DNA from: CAZENU01 sp965222125
GTDB taxonomy: Bacteria > Chloroflexota > Dehalococcoidia > Lucifugimonadales > CAZENU01
Assembly (NCBI GenBank): GCA_965222125.1
Contig: CBDCTC010000005.1
Location: forward strand, 186,001-250,000
Length of the DNA: 64,000 nucleotides
Reading direction: 5' to 3'
Part shown: piece after piece, positions 42,060 to 51,404 of the stretch
How the letters are laid out: each line of letters starts with the position of its first letter
Numbering within the stretch: position 1 is the first letter of the stretch
Notes under the pieces: model-generated
Told to the model about the DNA's origin: nothing
Database searches by the model: none
What the model saw: only the letters and a program-made list of their open reading frames with translations
Position numbers and translations under genes: made by a program

Positions 42060-44457
42060 TGAACAACGACAATCATTTTTGCCGGTGACGACAACGATTT
42101 TTGCCGGTCCGTAGATAAGGATGGTCTGGTACCCGGGAGGTGCCAGATTGGTCACGGATCAACAGGTAGTTGTACTGAGGCAGAAGTTGATGGAAGGCAA
42201 GACACAGCAGGCAGCGGCGGCGTCAGCGGCCATGAGCGAGAGATCGGCAAGGAAGTGGCAGCGGGGATCGCTGCCGTCGGACAGCAAGAAGGCCAGGCGG
42301 AGATGGAGAAGCAGACCGGACCCGTTCGCGGACGTGTGGGAGAGCGGTGTCGTGCCGCTGCTGCGGACCGATCCCGACGGTGAGCTGAGTGCGACAACCA
42401 TCTTGGAGTGGCTTGACGAACGATACCCGGGCAGGTTCGGCAGGTCCCAGCTGAGGACGCTCCAACACCGGACCAGAGACTATAGAGTCCTTGATGGCCC
42501 GGATCGTGAGGTGTAGTTTCAGCAGGACCATCCACCTGTCCGCGAGGCGCAGGTGGACTTCACCCACTGCACGGAACTGGGAGTCACCATAGGTGGCGAG
42601 CCCTTCAGACACCTGCTGTTCCACCTGGTGCTGAGCCACTCCGGCTGGCGCTACGCGGAGGTATGCTTCGGAGAGACGTTCGGGGCGCTGGTGCAGGGAC
42701 TGCAGGGAGCGCTGTGGGAGCTGGGAGGCGTACCCAGGGTGGTGCGCACCGACAACCTGTCGGCGGCCACACACGACCTGAAGAACAGCAGTGGCCGTGC
42801 CGTGAACGCCAGGTACGAGGCTGTCCTGACCCACTACGGGGTGGAGTCCACCAGGATCAACCCACGCTGCTCGCACGAGAACGGCGTTGTAGAGCAGGGA
42901 CACAGACGTCTGAAGAACGCCTTGGACCAGGCGCTGATCCTCAGGGGCAGCCGCGACTTCGAGTCCGAGGACGAGTACAGACAGTTCGTCAGAGGAGTCG
43001 TCGATCGGCGAAACAGGCTGGTGGACTCGAAGCTCAAGGCGGAGCGTCGTCACCTGAGGCCGCTTCCGCCGGCTCCGGTCCCGGAGTACGCCAACTACCG
43101 TTGCAGGGTGCGCAGGTGGAGCACGATCAGGGTGGCTAACAGGACATACTCGGTGCCATCACGGCTGATCGGCATGGAGGTGGACGTCCGGGTGTACGCA
43201 GACCACATCGAGGTGTACTACAAGTGCCACCTCGTCGAGAGCATGGAGCGGATACACGGCGCCGGCGAGGCTCACATCGACTACCGAGACATCATAGGGT
43301 CGCTAGTGCGCAAGCCGGGAGCGTTCGCACGCTACCGCTTCAGGGAGCAGATGTTCCCCACGCAGACGTTCAGGCTGGCGTACGACGCACTGTGTGGTTG
43401 GAGGGGCGAACGTGCCGACGTGGAGTACGTTCGCATCCTGCACCTGGCCGCGACAACCATGGAGTCCAAGGTGGACAGGGCGCTCGAGAGACTGCTTGAG
43501 TCGGGACTGAGCTTCGACTACGCGATGGTGCGCAGACTGTCTGCTCCGGCGCCCCCAACGGTACCTGAACTGAAGCTGCCGGGGACGGTGGACCTCGGCC
43601 TGTACGACCGGCTGCTGGTGGGAGGTGCACGATGATCGCAGACACAGGTGCACCGAGCGCGGTGGCGGAACGTGTCAGGGAGCTGTGCAGGCAGTTCAAG
43701 CTGCCCACACTGGCGGCGGAGACCGTTGGCAGGTTCAGCGAGGCCGGACACGCCGATGCCCTCGAGACCCTTCTGGAGGTGATGGAACAGGAGGCGGAGG
43801 ACAGGCGGATCAGGCGGGTGGACCGTCTGAGGAGAACGTCGAAGCTGCCGGCCGGCAAGACCTGGGAGACCTTCGAGCACGACAGGACTCCGGTGCAACT
43901 GAGACAGCAGCTCGAGAGACTCGGTGAGGGGGACTTCGCAGATCGCGGTGTCAATGTTCTGGCGTTCGGGATGCCGGGCACGGGCAAGACCCACGCCATG
44001 TGTGCCATAGGACACAGGCTCGTGGAGTCCAGTCACTCGGTGCCCTTCATCCCGGCATACCGGCTGGTGCAGGATATGCTGGCCGCCAAGAGGGATCTTG
44101 AGTTGCCACGGATGCTCAGGAAGCTGGACAACTTCGACCTGCTGGTGATCGACGACCTCGGCTATCTGCCGCAGGGAGCCGAGGAGTCCGAGGTGCTGTT
44201 CACGCTGATAGCTGAGCGTTACGAACGCCGATCTCTGGGGATCACCTCGAACCTGGTGTTCAGTGAGTGGGAGAAGGTGTTCGCAAACCCTATGGCGACC
44301 GCGGCGGCGATAGACAGGATCGTTCACCACTCCGTGATCCTGGAGTTCGACCTGCCAAGCTATAGGACAAACGAGGCCCAGAATCGTCACTTAGAGCAGA
44401 AGTCAGACCGGCAAAAATGGTTGACGCGCGACCGGCAAGAATGGTTGACGCCGATCA
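42060..44457 (+). mobile_element. IS21-family element
   Basis: Left end TGAACAACGAC with two TTTTTGCCGGT repeats, right end (complement) TGATCGGCGTC with TTCTTGCCGGT and TTTTTGCCGGT repeats: the multiple terminal repeats typical of IS21. It carries istA and istB. The sequence to the right does not resume the interrupted IS1380, so a deletion followed insertion. A left-end remnant of a second copy is at 20085-20487. Confidence 0.85.
42121..43635 (+). CDS. istA: IS21 transposase IstA, interrupted by one in-frame amber codon
   Basis: Codons 1-131 hold the HTH (QQAAAASAAMSERSARKWQRG) and RPDPFADVWE; TAG stands at 42514-42516 and the same frame continues as FQQDHPP...EAQVDFTHCTELG, then the DDE rve core with LVLSHSGWRYAEVCF, VRTDNLSAATHD, SHENGVVEQGHRRLK and the C-terminal Mu-like domain (YSVPSRLIGMEVDVRVYADHIEVYY). 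Only the stop breaks it; a Tyr codon is expected there by analogy with other IstA proteins. The stop overlaps istB (ATGA). Confidence 0.85.
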
Positions 44458-44492
44458 ACCGGTTTGTGAAGTGTAGTAGGCTTGATTATTAG
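43632..44492 (+). CDS. istB: IS21 helper ATPase IstB
   Basis: 286 codons. AAA+ ATPase: Walker A FGMPGTGKTHAMCAIGH, Walker B DLLVIDDLGYLPQ, sensor SLGITSNLVFSEW, DRIVHHSVILEFDLPSYR. The last 27 codons (RQKWLTRDRQEWLTP...) are translation of the terminal repeats and run past the end of the element, so the natural C-terminus probably ended soon after YRTNEA. Confidence 0.93.
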   Translation: MIADTGAPSAVAERVRELCRQFKLPTLAAETVGRFSEAGHADALETLLEVMEQEAEDRRIRRVDRLRRTSKLPAGKTWETFEHDRTPVQLRQQLERLGEGDFADRGVNVLAFGMPGTGKTHAMCAIGHRLVESSHSVPFIPAYRLVQDMLAAKRDLELPRMLRKLDNFDLLVIDDLGYLPQGAEESEVLFTLIAERYERRSLGITSNLVFSEWEKVFANPMATAAAIDRIVHHSVILEFDLPSYRTNEAQNRHLEQKSDRQKWLTRDRQEWLTPINRFVKCSRLDY

Positions 44493-44585
44493 TCCGGTCA
44501 AGGACGATGTTGAGTCTTGGAATCCAGGTAACCGATTGGAGGCGGAGGATTGACTACGGCCGAGGCAACCTACGACACGTAGAAG

Positions 44586-44757
44586 ATGCACGACGCGCTA
44601 CTGAGCCAAAGATGCACCGTAGGTCTCCATCCAAGCTTGTCGAGGGGCTGTGCATGTGGCAGTGCTGCGAAAGATCAGTGCTGCGACGAGGCCTTTTGCC
44701 GCCTCCACAAGTGTGGCCTGCCGGTCCGGTGCCGGTGCCCCCTGCCAGAGGGCGCCG
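44586..44757 (+). pseudogene. Cys-rich open frame cut by the IS1380 element
   Basis: The plus-strand frame reads CACGSAAKDQCCDEAFCRLHKCGLPVRCRCPLPEG over about 35 codons before the left repeat of the IS1380 element at 44757. The regular C-x-C, CC, C-x2-H-x2-C and C-x-C spacing suggests a small zinc-binding domain. The start codon and what lay beyond the insertion are not recoverable with confidence. I recognise no family. Confidence 0.35.
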
Positions 44758-46494
44758 CCTTAGCCCGAATCCACCGATGGACATGGATGGACGGCGTGAG
44801 GACAGTGGAAGAGGAGTGAGGGAGTTACAGGGGCGATGATCCGGGCTCGAATTCGGGTAGACGGGAGGTTGGCGGGGGTCTGCAGGCGCTTTTGGGGGCG
44901 CCAATGGCGGTCTGCGATGGGCGCTGTGGGACAAGATGAGGACAGAGGACGCGGCAAGAGGCGCTCGCGGACCAGGGTGGCGCGAGTTGGCGGGGACGTT
45001 CAGTTGGCCTGATGGCGGGTCAGTGGCAAACGGGCGCCGTCAGGTCGGGAGTGGAATGGCTCGCAATCGAGCCAGGGCGCGAGTGAACTGGGTTTCCCAA
45101 GGCCAGCCCTGTGGCAGATGCAAAGTGAGGCGGCGGGCCGAGCGGGTGAGCCGTCCGGCCAGGGAGAAGAAGCGCCGCCGGAGGGTCCTGGTGGTCACCA
45201 CCCCCTCGCCCAGACCGATGCGGGCTGTCCAGCGGGCCAGGTTGTGGGCCATCACCTGGACCGCCAGCCAGGCGGCGTTGGCGGCGAAGCGGCCCGAGGG
45301 GAGATGGTTGAGTCCGACGCCGTACTTCAGGTCTCGGATGGCATTCTCGATCTCGGCGTGGCGGCGGTGGTCGGCCTCCAGTTCCAGGGTCTCCCCGTCC
45401 CGGTCGGTGATGAAGCCGTGATAGCTGTAGGTGGCGAAGAGGGCCAGTTGGGAACCGGGCGTGGGCTTCACCCGCCGCACGATGAGCCGCACTGGGGCGG
45501 CTTCGGGCTCACCCTGGAAGGGGGTGCAGGTGGTCTCGGCCACATCGGCGGCGCCGTCCATCCAGTATGGGATGGGCGTCCAGTCCGCCTCGGGTATGGC
45601 CTCGATCAGGTTCCGCAGGCTTTTGTGCTGCCGGATGGTGATGGAGAAGCGCACGTCCAGCTTGCGGCAGACGACGACCAGGGCGTGGGTGTAGAAGCCG
45701 CTGTCGGCCCGCACCGTGAGTTGCCCGCTGGCCCCTCCGTAGCGCACCCGCCCCACCGTTTCACGCAGGAAGTGGGCGGCGCCACGAGCGGTGTTGGCCC
45801 GGCCCTCGCGCAGCCGGCACATCAGCACGTCGCCGGTTCCGGCGGCGACAGCCAGCAGCGGGTGATAGCCCCGCTTGCCGGTATAGCCGTGGTGGCGTGC
45901 CCCTTCCTTGGCCAGTCCGTAGGTCTCGCAGATGGTTGAGTCCAGCTCGATGGTCAGGGGCGAGTCGCCGGGTCCGGCGCTGGTCTGCCAAGCGCGTGGC
46001 AGCAACTCCCGGCTCACCCGGTCCAGTTGACGGACGTGGCCCCAGCGAAAACTGCGCAGGAAGGTGCCCAGGGTGGATGGCGCCTTGATCGTGCCGCCCA
46101 GGATGCGGGCCGTCCCACCGGCGCGCAGCGCATCGGCGTCGTCGATGCAGTCGCCGCCCGCCAGCGCAGACGCAACCAGGGTCATCATCTTGTCGCCCGT
46201 GTTGGCCCGCCCCGGCGCATTGCCCAGGTCGAGGCACTGCTGGACGAGTTGGGGCAGGCCGAGGCGCAGGGCGAGGGTGGCCGGAAGGATCAGCCCGGCA
46301 TTGGCCACCAGGCGGTGATCGTCGAAGGCGATACGGATGCGGTCGGGGTGGTGGCGTGGTAGCATCTATTGGGTGCTCCTTTTTCTGGGGTGGGTTTCGT
46401 GTTTCAAAACCATTATCCCAGATTCACAGGAGCACCCTCTTGCCGCTTCAGGACACTGACCCGACGCCCTCCTTCGGTGGATTCGGGCTAAGGC
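44757..46494 (-). mobile_element. IS1380-family element with 21-bp perfect inverted repeats
   Basis: The 21-base end at 44757-44777 (GCCTTAGCCCGAATCCACCG plus A) recurs exactly inverted at 46474-46494. Between them lies one intact IS1380 transposase. Length 1738 bases. I see no target-site duplication beside the repeats, so the exact outer ends could differ by a few bases. Confidence 0.75.
45040..46365 (-). CDS. IS1380-family transposase
   Basis: 441 residues. IS1380 features: start with IAFDDHRLVANAGLILPATLALRLGL, GDCIDDADALRAGG, LGTFLRSFRWGHVRQLD, catalytic region LTIELDSTICETYGLAKEGARHHGYTGKRGYHPLLAV, VRADSGFYTHALVVVCRKLDVRFSITI, and HAEIENAIRDLKYGVGLNHLPSGRFAANAAWLAVQVMAHNLARW. Uninterrupted and possibly active. 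It differs in sequence from the other IS1380-type element at 57197-59074. Confidence 0.92.
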   Translation of the reverse strand: MLPRHHPDRIRIAFDDHRLVANAGLILPATLALRLGLPQLVQQCLDLGNAPGRANTGDKMMTLVASALAGGDCIDDADALRAGGTARILGGTIKAPSTLGTFLRSFRWGHVRQLDRVSRELLPRAWQTSAGPGDSPLTIELDSTICETYGLAKEGARHHGYTGKRGYHPLLAVAAGTGDVLMCRLREGRANTARGAAHFLRETVGRVRYGGASGQLTVRADSGFYTHALVVVCRKLDVRFSITIRQHKSLRNLIEAIPEADWTPIPYWMDGAADVAETTCTPFQGEPEAAPVRLIVRRVKPTPGSQLALFATYSYHGFITDRDGETLELEADHRRHAEIENAIRDLKYGVGLNHLPSGRFAANAAWLAVQVMAHNLARWTARIGLGEGVVTTRTLRRRFFSLAGRLTRSARRLTLHLPQGWPWETQFTRALARLRAIPLPT

Positions 46495-46779
46495 TCATCT
46501 GCCAGATAGCGCTTACACACGCATTTCTCTCACCATCCCAACTATCCCTAGGGTCTTGGCTTCGCGAGGCTGCGTGTCGCCGAGGGTGGGGCAGTGCCTG
46601 GCTACGAGGTGGCCGAGGGCGGCCGGTCGCCCTCTCGGGACCTGCGTCTCCTGTGGCGACGCCCACATATGGCGCAATGTGCACTCGCCGAGTTGGCTCT
46701 GAGAAGAGACGCTGACAGCTGAGGAAAAATCAGATTGGGACGGCTTGCCTCGTGTTAGAATTCGCTGGGACGCAATGTA
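46495..46779. other. Intergenic stretch between the IS1380 element and the two-gene module
   Basis: No gene supported. It contains short open frames with no recognisable protein features. Confidence 0.35.
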
Positions 46780-47277
46780 GTGAACGGGTTTACGAAAGAG
46801 TTCGATGACTTTCGATGTCGCCACAGTCTCCGTCTCCCAGTGTTCATCGGTAGTCAATGGGAGACGATGGCGCTTCAACAGCAAGACGGACTTCGTCTGC
46901 TTGGGCCCGCTCCTGCTGCCAATGTGCTACCTGGAACTCCGCCCTCGTCATCGAACGAGACAACCAACCGGTATCTCTGGGTTATAGACACGCGGGGAAT
47001 TCCATATATCATAGACGCTCCTGCCCAGGCAGTTGGTCACAAGTTGCCGAAACACACAAACTTGACCGGTGGCATGGAGGCATATCTAGGCGGAGAGATG
47101 TGGTTCAATTCCAGCACCGCCCTCTATATATCCGGCGGTTCAGGACGATACCCGCCGGCAGACGGACATCAGCTTGAAGAGGCAGCTCGACTCTTTCAGG
47201 CGTTTGGCTACGGGGTGACTTCGCTGGGCTGGAATGATCTCACTGGACGTGCTAGACGTGTGATGGATGCTGCGTGA
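46780..47277 (+). CDS. Unrecognised protein, partner of an XRE/ImmA-type peptidase
   Basis: 165 codons; the start is uncertain (GTG at 46780, ATG options at 46804 and 46867). I know no family for it. The second half looks like one compact domain: RYLWVIDTRGIPYIIDAPAQAVGHKLPKHTN, then GGEMWFNSSTALYISGGSGRYPPADGHQLEEAARLFQAFGYGVTSLGWND. The GG-E-WF...ISGGSGRYP stretch with a following helix is the most conserved-looking part. Its stop overlaps the start of the next gene (GTGATGG junction), so the two are co-translated. By analogy with other ImmA/IrrE pairs it may be a toxin, effector or regulator substrate (inference). Confidence 0.45.
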   Translation: MNGFTKEFDDFRCRHSLRLPVFIGSQWETMALQQQDGLRLLGPAPAANVLPGTPPSSSNETTNRYLWVIDTRGIPYIIDAPAQAVGHKLPKHTNLTGGMEAYLGGEMWFNSSTALYISGGSGRYPPADGHQLEEAARLFQAFGYGVTSLGWNDLTGRARRVMDAA

Positions 47278-48710
47278 TGGATAGGCTGACCGCTATCTTC
47301 GGTCAAGGCGTCGCGGGAAGTTCGGTCGATGACGCCGCAAAGCTTTCCGCGAGAAGCTTCGTTCGCAGCGAAGGAGAACTGGGGGTATACGAGGCGTCGC
47401 GAAACCCCACAGGGCATGTATTGACCGCATGGGAGGCTTTCACCAGCTTTGGCTTGGACGTTCTCCAAGAAGCAGTGGAATATGGCTCTGCGATCCTGAG
47501 GCGAACGAATGACTCCACGAGAGTCGCACTGAAGCGTCGTAGAGAAGACCTCGGTGTAACCTGTCAATCCGTCGGAAGAGCGGCGCGCGTCCAGGAATCG
47601 ATAGTCAAGATGGCGGAATCGTCTCCGTCTCAAGTTCATCTCGTGGAGTTAGAGCGGATCGCCTTCACGCTCGGGTTAGACGAGCGGCTACTTGCGTTCC
47701 GGCGCGATTCCGGTGGGGATACCAAGCTGGCGTATCGTTTGAGGACGCTTGTAGGTGATCGCTCTAACGCATCGGGCACGATCTCGTCTGGAACAGCGCT
47801 TCTCTTCGCAGAGGCGGCATCGATCATGCGTGTGCAGCTGAGGCTTCAGAAATGGCTTGGGCTTCGGATGGAGAGCCATGAATTCCGTTCGCACGGCGAC
47901 TATGGGTCGGCGATGAATCCTGCTTGGAACATAGGGTACAACCTCGCGAGAGATGCCAGGGAGACCTTGCGGGTAGGCCAATCACCGATTAGCTCTATGC
48001 GAGAACTGGTGGAGAATCGGATGGGGATCCCTGTCATCCAGGCCCAACTTCCTGGACAGATCGCAGGGGCGACCGTCATGACGATGGACGAAGACGGCAG
48101 AGAGGCACGCGGCGTCGTTCTGAATACGGTCGGAGGGAATGAGAATGTCTGGATTCGCCGGGCGACGCTGGCCCACGAGCTCGGGCACCTGCTCTACGAC
48201 CCGGATGCAAGCCTCGAAAACGTCCGTGTTGACTCGTACCTCGACAGCCAGAGGGACCCTGAGACGCTGGAAGCGGACTTCGTAGAGCAGAGGGCTAACG
48301 CATTCGCAATCGCATTTCTTGCCCCGAACGACGCCGTTCGGAAACTTGCGTCACCGCCGGTGTCAGAGGAATCTGTTTCCAAGGTGATGCATGGGTTTGG
48401 GATAAGTCACACGGCGGCACGGTACCATATTGCCAACTCTCACTACCGCCAATACGAGGTCCCGCTGGGGGCAATCGACGCTGAACCCTCCGACGAACAG
48501 ACCGCGGCCGAAAATTTCACGATCGACTTCTTTCCTCTTTCCGACACGCCGGATCAGCGCCGAGGCAGATTCTCGGGCCTCGTGACAGCCTGCCATGAGC
48601 GGAGGCTTATATCCGAAGACACGGCCGCCCTGTACCTCCGGTGTTCGGTCCAGGACTTTCGCCGGAATCTTGACAGTCTCCGAGCGCTCTCAGACATGGA
48701 GGCTTCGTGA
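47274..48710 (+). CDS. XRE-HTH / ImmA-IrrE metallopeptidase
   Basis: 478 codons, starting GTG ATG at 47274/47277. Residues about 83-140 form an XRE-like HTH (ALKRRREDLGVTCQSVGRAARVQESIVKMAE, LERIAFTLGLDERLL). A spacer leads to a zinc peptidase domain: ENRMGIPVIQAQLPGQIAGATV, RRATLAHELGHLLYDP with HELGH at 301-305, and the third-ligand helix LEADFVEQRANAFAIAFLAP. A C-terminal helical part (residues 355-478) is unassigned. ImmA/IrrE enzymes cleave repressors after DNA damage or phage attack. The combination with an upstream overlapping gene suggests a self-contained regulatory, toxin-antitoxin-like or defence unit. Confidence 0.8.
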   Translation: MMDRLTAIFGQGVAGSSVDDAAKLSARSFVRSEGELGVYEASRNPTGHVLTAWEAFTSFGLDVLQEAVEYGSAILRRTNDSTRVALKRRREDLGVTCQSVGRAARVQESIVKMAESSPSQVHLVELERIAFTLGLDERLLAFRRDSGGDTKLAYRLRTLVGDRSNASGTISSGTALLFAEAASIMRVQLRLQKWLGLRMESHEFRSHGDYGSAMNPAWNIGYNLARDARETLRVGQSPISSMRELVENRMGIPVIQAQLPGQIAGATVMTMDEDGREARGVVLNTVGGNENVWIRRATLAHELGHLLYDPDASLENVRVDSYLDSQRDPETLEADFVEQRANAFAIAFLAPNDAVRKLASPPVSEESVSKVMHGFGISHTAARYHIANSHYRQYEVPLGAIDAEPSDEQTAAENFTIDFFPLSDTPDQRRGRFSGLVTACHERRLISEDTAALYLRCSVQDFRRNLDSLRALSDMEAS

Positions 48711-48802
48711 CTGACGTAGCAGTCAACAGCTGCTCTTGGTCCGATATTGCTGCGCCCGGCCGGCGTTCACTCTGACTGTTTGACGCCGTCAGGGGGCGTG
48801 TC

Positions 48803-50248
48803 TTAGGCAGGCGTCCAGAACGCGTACAGGCTTGCGTCTCTGAGGTGAAATCTGACCTGCGCCTGTGCGTCGGTCGTGGGCCTGGCGCGCTCACCCCAGC
48901 GAATCGGGCCGCTGAGAACGTCGCCGGCCAGCGGGCTGCACTCGCCGGCTGTGAAGCCGGGCATCGGCTCCCCCGTCCGCGGGTCGAGCAGCTCGGCGCG
49001 AAGCTCGCCGCGGGCCTCGACGTTGACCGAGAGGCCCGCCCCGGTGAAGAGAAACGGCTTCGTGACGACTGATCCCCCGCCGGCAGCGTCCAGGGAAACG
49101 AAACCGTCCAGCCGCAGCTTGGCCAGGCAGAGGGCGCTGCCGTCCTTGAAGAATGCCGGGTCCAGCTCCGGGTGCTGGTCGCTGTACGCTCTGAACCGCA
49201 GGGCGTTGTAGTAGACCCAGATCTCGTCGCCGCGAACGTGCGGGCAGCCGCTCATCAGGTTCTGCGCAGTCCCGTAGTTGACCCCGTCCCACGGGTCGAT
49301 GCCGATGAACAGCTCACGGTCCGCTACGCGGCCCCACGTTTGCAGGTCCCGAGACACGGTTAGCTCGATCTGGTTGAGGCCCGTGTTGTTCCCGGCGCCA
49401 TCCGGGCCTGCCGGGTTGTACAACGCCGGGAAGCCGACGTAGAGCCCCTCGTATGGCATCACCGCCATCTGGTAGCACTGGGCAATGTAGTCCTCAGGCG
49501 GTTCGCCGATGACCGGCGGGGTCAGGTAGTCCGGGTCTTCCGTGGCCTGCCTGATGCGCCGCTTTCGGTTCTCGTTGTCCTGCTCGTCGGTGTGGAACAC
49601 GAGCCTGGGAAAGCTCCAATCGGTGAAGTCCTCGCTGGTGGAGAGAAAGACCGACCGGCCCCACTCGGTGGACTGCTTCACGGTCGCCAGGTTCCGCCCG
49701 GTCGACTCGTCGTAGACGCAGTGCGACTCGTCCTGGCTCGGCACCGGGGAGATGTCCGGCAGCGTCCAGTCGAAGCCGTCGGGCGAGAAGCCGATCCGGC
49801 GGTCCAGCAGGTCGAAGAGGCCCTTGTAGCGGCGTTGCGGGTCGGCGGCGCCCTCGTCCCGGATGACGTGGTAGATGCTTCTCGCCGTGGGGTCCCAGGC
49901 GACGTTGCGGTCTCCGGGGCCCCGGCCTTCGTACAGCCCGAGGGACGGCTTCTCCCACTCTATCCCGTCTTTGGAAACGGCGTAGTAGTCCAGTCTGTCG
50001 CCCGTGGCGTTGGGCGCGTCGTAGAAGGCCCAGTACCACCACTCCCAGACCTGCCTGTCGGAGTTCCACTGCGGGGCGCTGCGGCTCTGCACGCCGGTCT
50101 GCCCCCCGGAGACGTCACCGCGCAGCACGGCTCCCTGCTTCTCGGGCTGGTGAAGCGTTCGCGTCACCCCGGCCGCGCTCTCCACCGCGTGGTCGTCGAG
50201 AAAGAGCTGCTTGTGGCGCTCCGGGTGTATCGGGTCGTGCTGCGTCAT
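48803..50248 (-). CDS. Five-bladed beta-propeller (GH32/GH43-like) protein, second paralogue
   Basis: 481 residues, same plan as 6370-7809: start HKQLFLDDHAVES, blade turns WYWAFYDAPN, SKDGIEWEKPSLGLYE, FSPDGFDWTLP, LSTSEDFTDWS, MAVMPYEGLYVGF, SRDLQTWGRV, then LAKLRLDGFVSLDA, which aligns with ERMTLRLDGFVSANA in the other copy, and a C-terminal sandwich. No signal peptide. Likely a carbohydrate-active or sugar-binding protein. The PIG-L gene lies upstream on the same strand, 120 bases away. Confidence 0.65.
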   Translation of the reverse strand: MTQHDPIHPERHKQLFLDDHAVESAAGVTRTLHQPEKQGAVLRGDVSGGQTGVQSRSAPQWNSDRQVWEWWYWAFYDAPNATGDRLDYYAVSKDGIEWEKPSLGLYEGRGPGDRNVAWDPTARSIYHVIRDEGAADPQRRYKGLFDLLDRRIGFSPDGFDWTLPDISPVPSQDESHCVYDESTGRNLATVKQSTEWGRSVFLSTSEDFTDWSFPRLVFHTDEQDNENRKRRIRQATEDPDYLTPPVIGEPPEDYIAQCYQMAVMPYEGLYVGFPALYNPAGPDGAGNNTGLNQIELTVSRDLQTWGRVADRELFIGIDPWDGVNYGTAQNLMSGCPHVRGDEIWVYYNALRFRAYSDQHPELDPAFFKDGSALCLAKLRLDGFVSLDAAGGGSVVTKPFLFTGAGLSVNVEARGELRAELLDPRTGEPMPGFTAGECSPLAGDVLSGPIRWGERARPTTDAQAQVRFHLRDASLYAFWTPA

Positions 50249-50368
50249 GCTTTCTCCCTTGCGCTGACAAGCCGTTCAGGTTCTGCTCTGTTGGCCGCGG
50301 CGGGCAGGGTGGGAGGCCCGGAGGCCCGGCCCACGACGCCCGCCGGCCCCGTTTCGTGCCCGCCGCCG

Positions 50369-51283
50369 CTAGATCTGGTACTTTTCGGGTGGGACGCGCT
50401 GCGCCGCCGAGTACGCCATGCCCTCGGGGAGCGGCATGAGGCCGCCGACCACCTCGCCGCGCCGGGTCATCATGTCCGCCGACGCCATCGTGACGTGGTC
50501 GAGCTCGGCGTCGGTGATCGGCAGTGTGTACAGCACCATGGGCTGGTACCGCTGGAACTGCTCGGCATACGCGGTCGACGCCTTCTGCCCCCAGCTCCCG
50601 TCCGACGTCTCGGCGCGCTTGCGGGCGTAGGGGCCGCCGTAGAACTGCGTCGAGATCTCGTCCAGTGCCTCGACCTTCTTGTCTATGACGTCCGTGATGT
50701 CGACGTAGAGGTCGGTGCGGCCCGTGCCGGCGTACTCGAGGCTGTTGTTGCCCATGTAGGACTGCGGGTTCATGAAGTAGATCACCGGAACGCTGTGCCG
50801 CTCCTGGCGCCCGCGCCCGGACCCGCCGGCGACCTGCGACGCGAAGACGGTGCACTGACCGATCGTCGCGTGCATCTTCAGCCCGCCCGTCTCGTAAGGG
50901 TGGTGCGAGATGAGGATGTCCGGCTTTACCTCGCGGATCACGTCCGCGATGGCCTCGATCTTGTCCTGCGTCACGAGTACGTCGTCGTCCTCGAATCCCA
51001 GGTCCCGCAGGTCTTCGAAGCCGAGGATTCGGCAGGCCTTGCGGACCTCCTCCAGCTTCTCCTCGACCGCCTGCTGGACCAGCTCCTCCACGTCGACGTC
51101 GGCGCCGGCCTCCCGCTTCTGGTCGGCCAGCTTCCAGTGGTGCGACCGAACTCCCGTGGTGGCGATGACCGCCGTCACCGAGTCGCCGCGGGCGACGTGG
51201 TGCGCGAGCGTGCCGCCGGCCTGGTCGAAGCTGTCGGCGGGGTGGGTGGCGACGAGTAGAAGGCGAATGTTACGGCTGGGCAT
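50369..51283 (-). CDS. PIG-L (LmbE-like) deacetylase family protein with altered active-site motif
   Basis: 304 residues from the ATG at 51283, after CAGGAGTTACTC. LmbE/PIG-L fold: LLVATHPADSFDQAGGTLAHHVARGD at the N-terminus, VRKACRILGFEDLRDLGFEDDDV, and ILISHHPYETGGLKMHATIGQ. The usual AHPDD is THPAD here: the first His and the metal-binding second Asp remain, but the Asp used as catalytic base in MshB is Ala. Relatives deacetylate GlcNAc-containing small molecules. Activity of this one is uncertain. Confidence 0.8.
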   Translation of the reverse strand: MPSRNIRLLLVATHPADSFDQAGGTLAHHVARGDSVTAVIATTGVRSHHWKLADQKREAGADVDVEELVQQAVEEKLEEVRKACRILGFEDLRDLGFEDDDVLVTQDKIEAIADVIREVKPDILISHHPYETGGLKMHATIGQCTVFASQVAGGSGRGRQERHSVPVIYFMNPQSYMGNNSLEYAGTGRTDLYVDITDVIDKKVEALDEISTQFYGGPYARKRAETSDGSWGQKASTAYAEQFQRYQPMVLYTLPITDAELDHVTMASADMMTRRGEVVGGLMPLPEGMAYSAAQRVPPEKYQI

Positions 51284-51404
51284 GAGTAACTCCTGTTCTG
51301 GCGTGCTGCTCTCGGTGGTGCCAATTCGGATCGCCCTCAAGTATACTCCGTGGGACTTCCGGGGTGGGATATCCCCTAGGTGGAGAGATGAGACGGAATC
51401 GACA

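Noticed and set aside
44757..46494. Target-site duplication for the IS1380 element
   Set aside because: The bases beside the 21-bp repeats do not match, so no duplication is claimed.
50910..51404. N-terminal extension of the molybdopterin subunit
   Set aside because: The open frame upstream of GTG 51405 is antisense to the PIG-L gene, Ser-rich and without homology signals.
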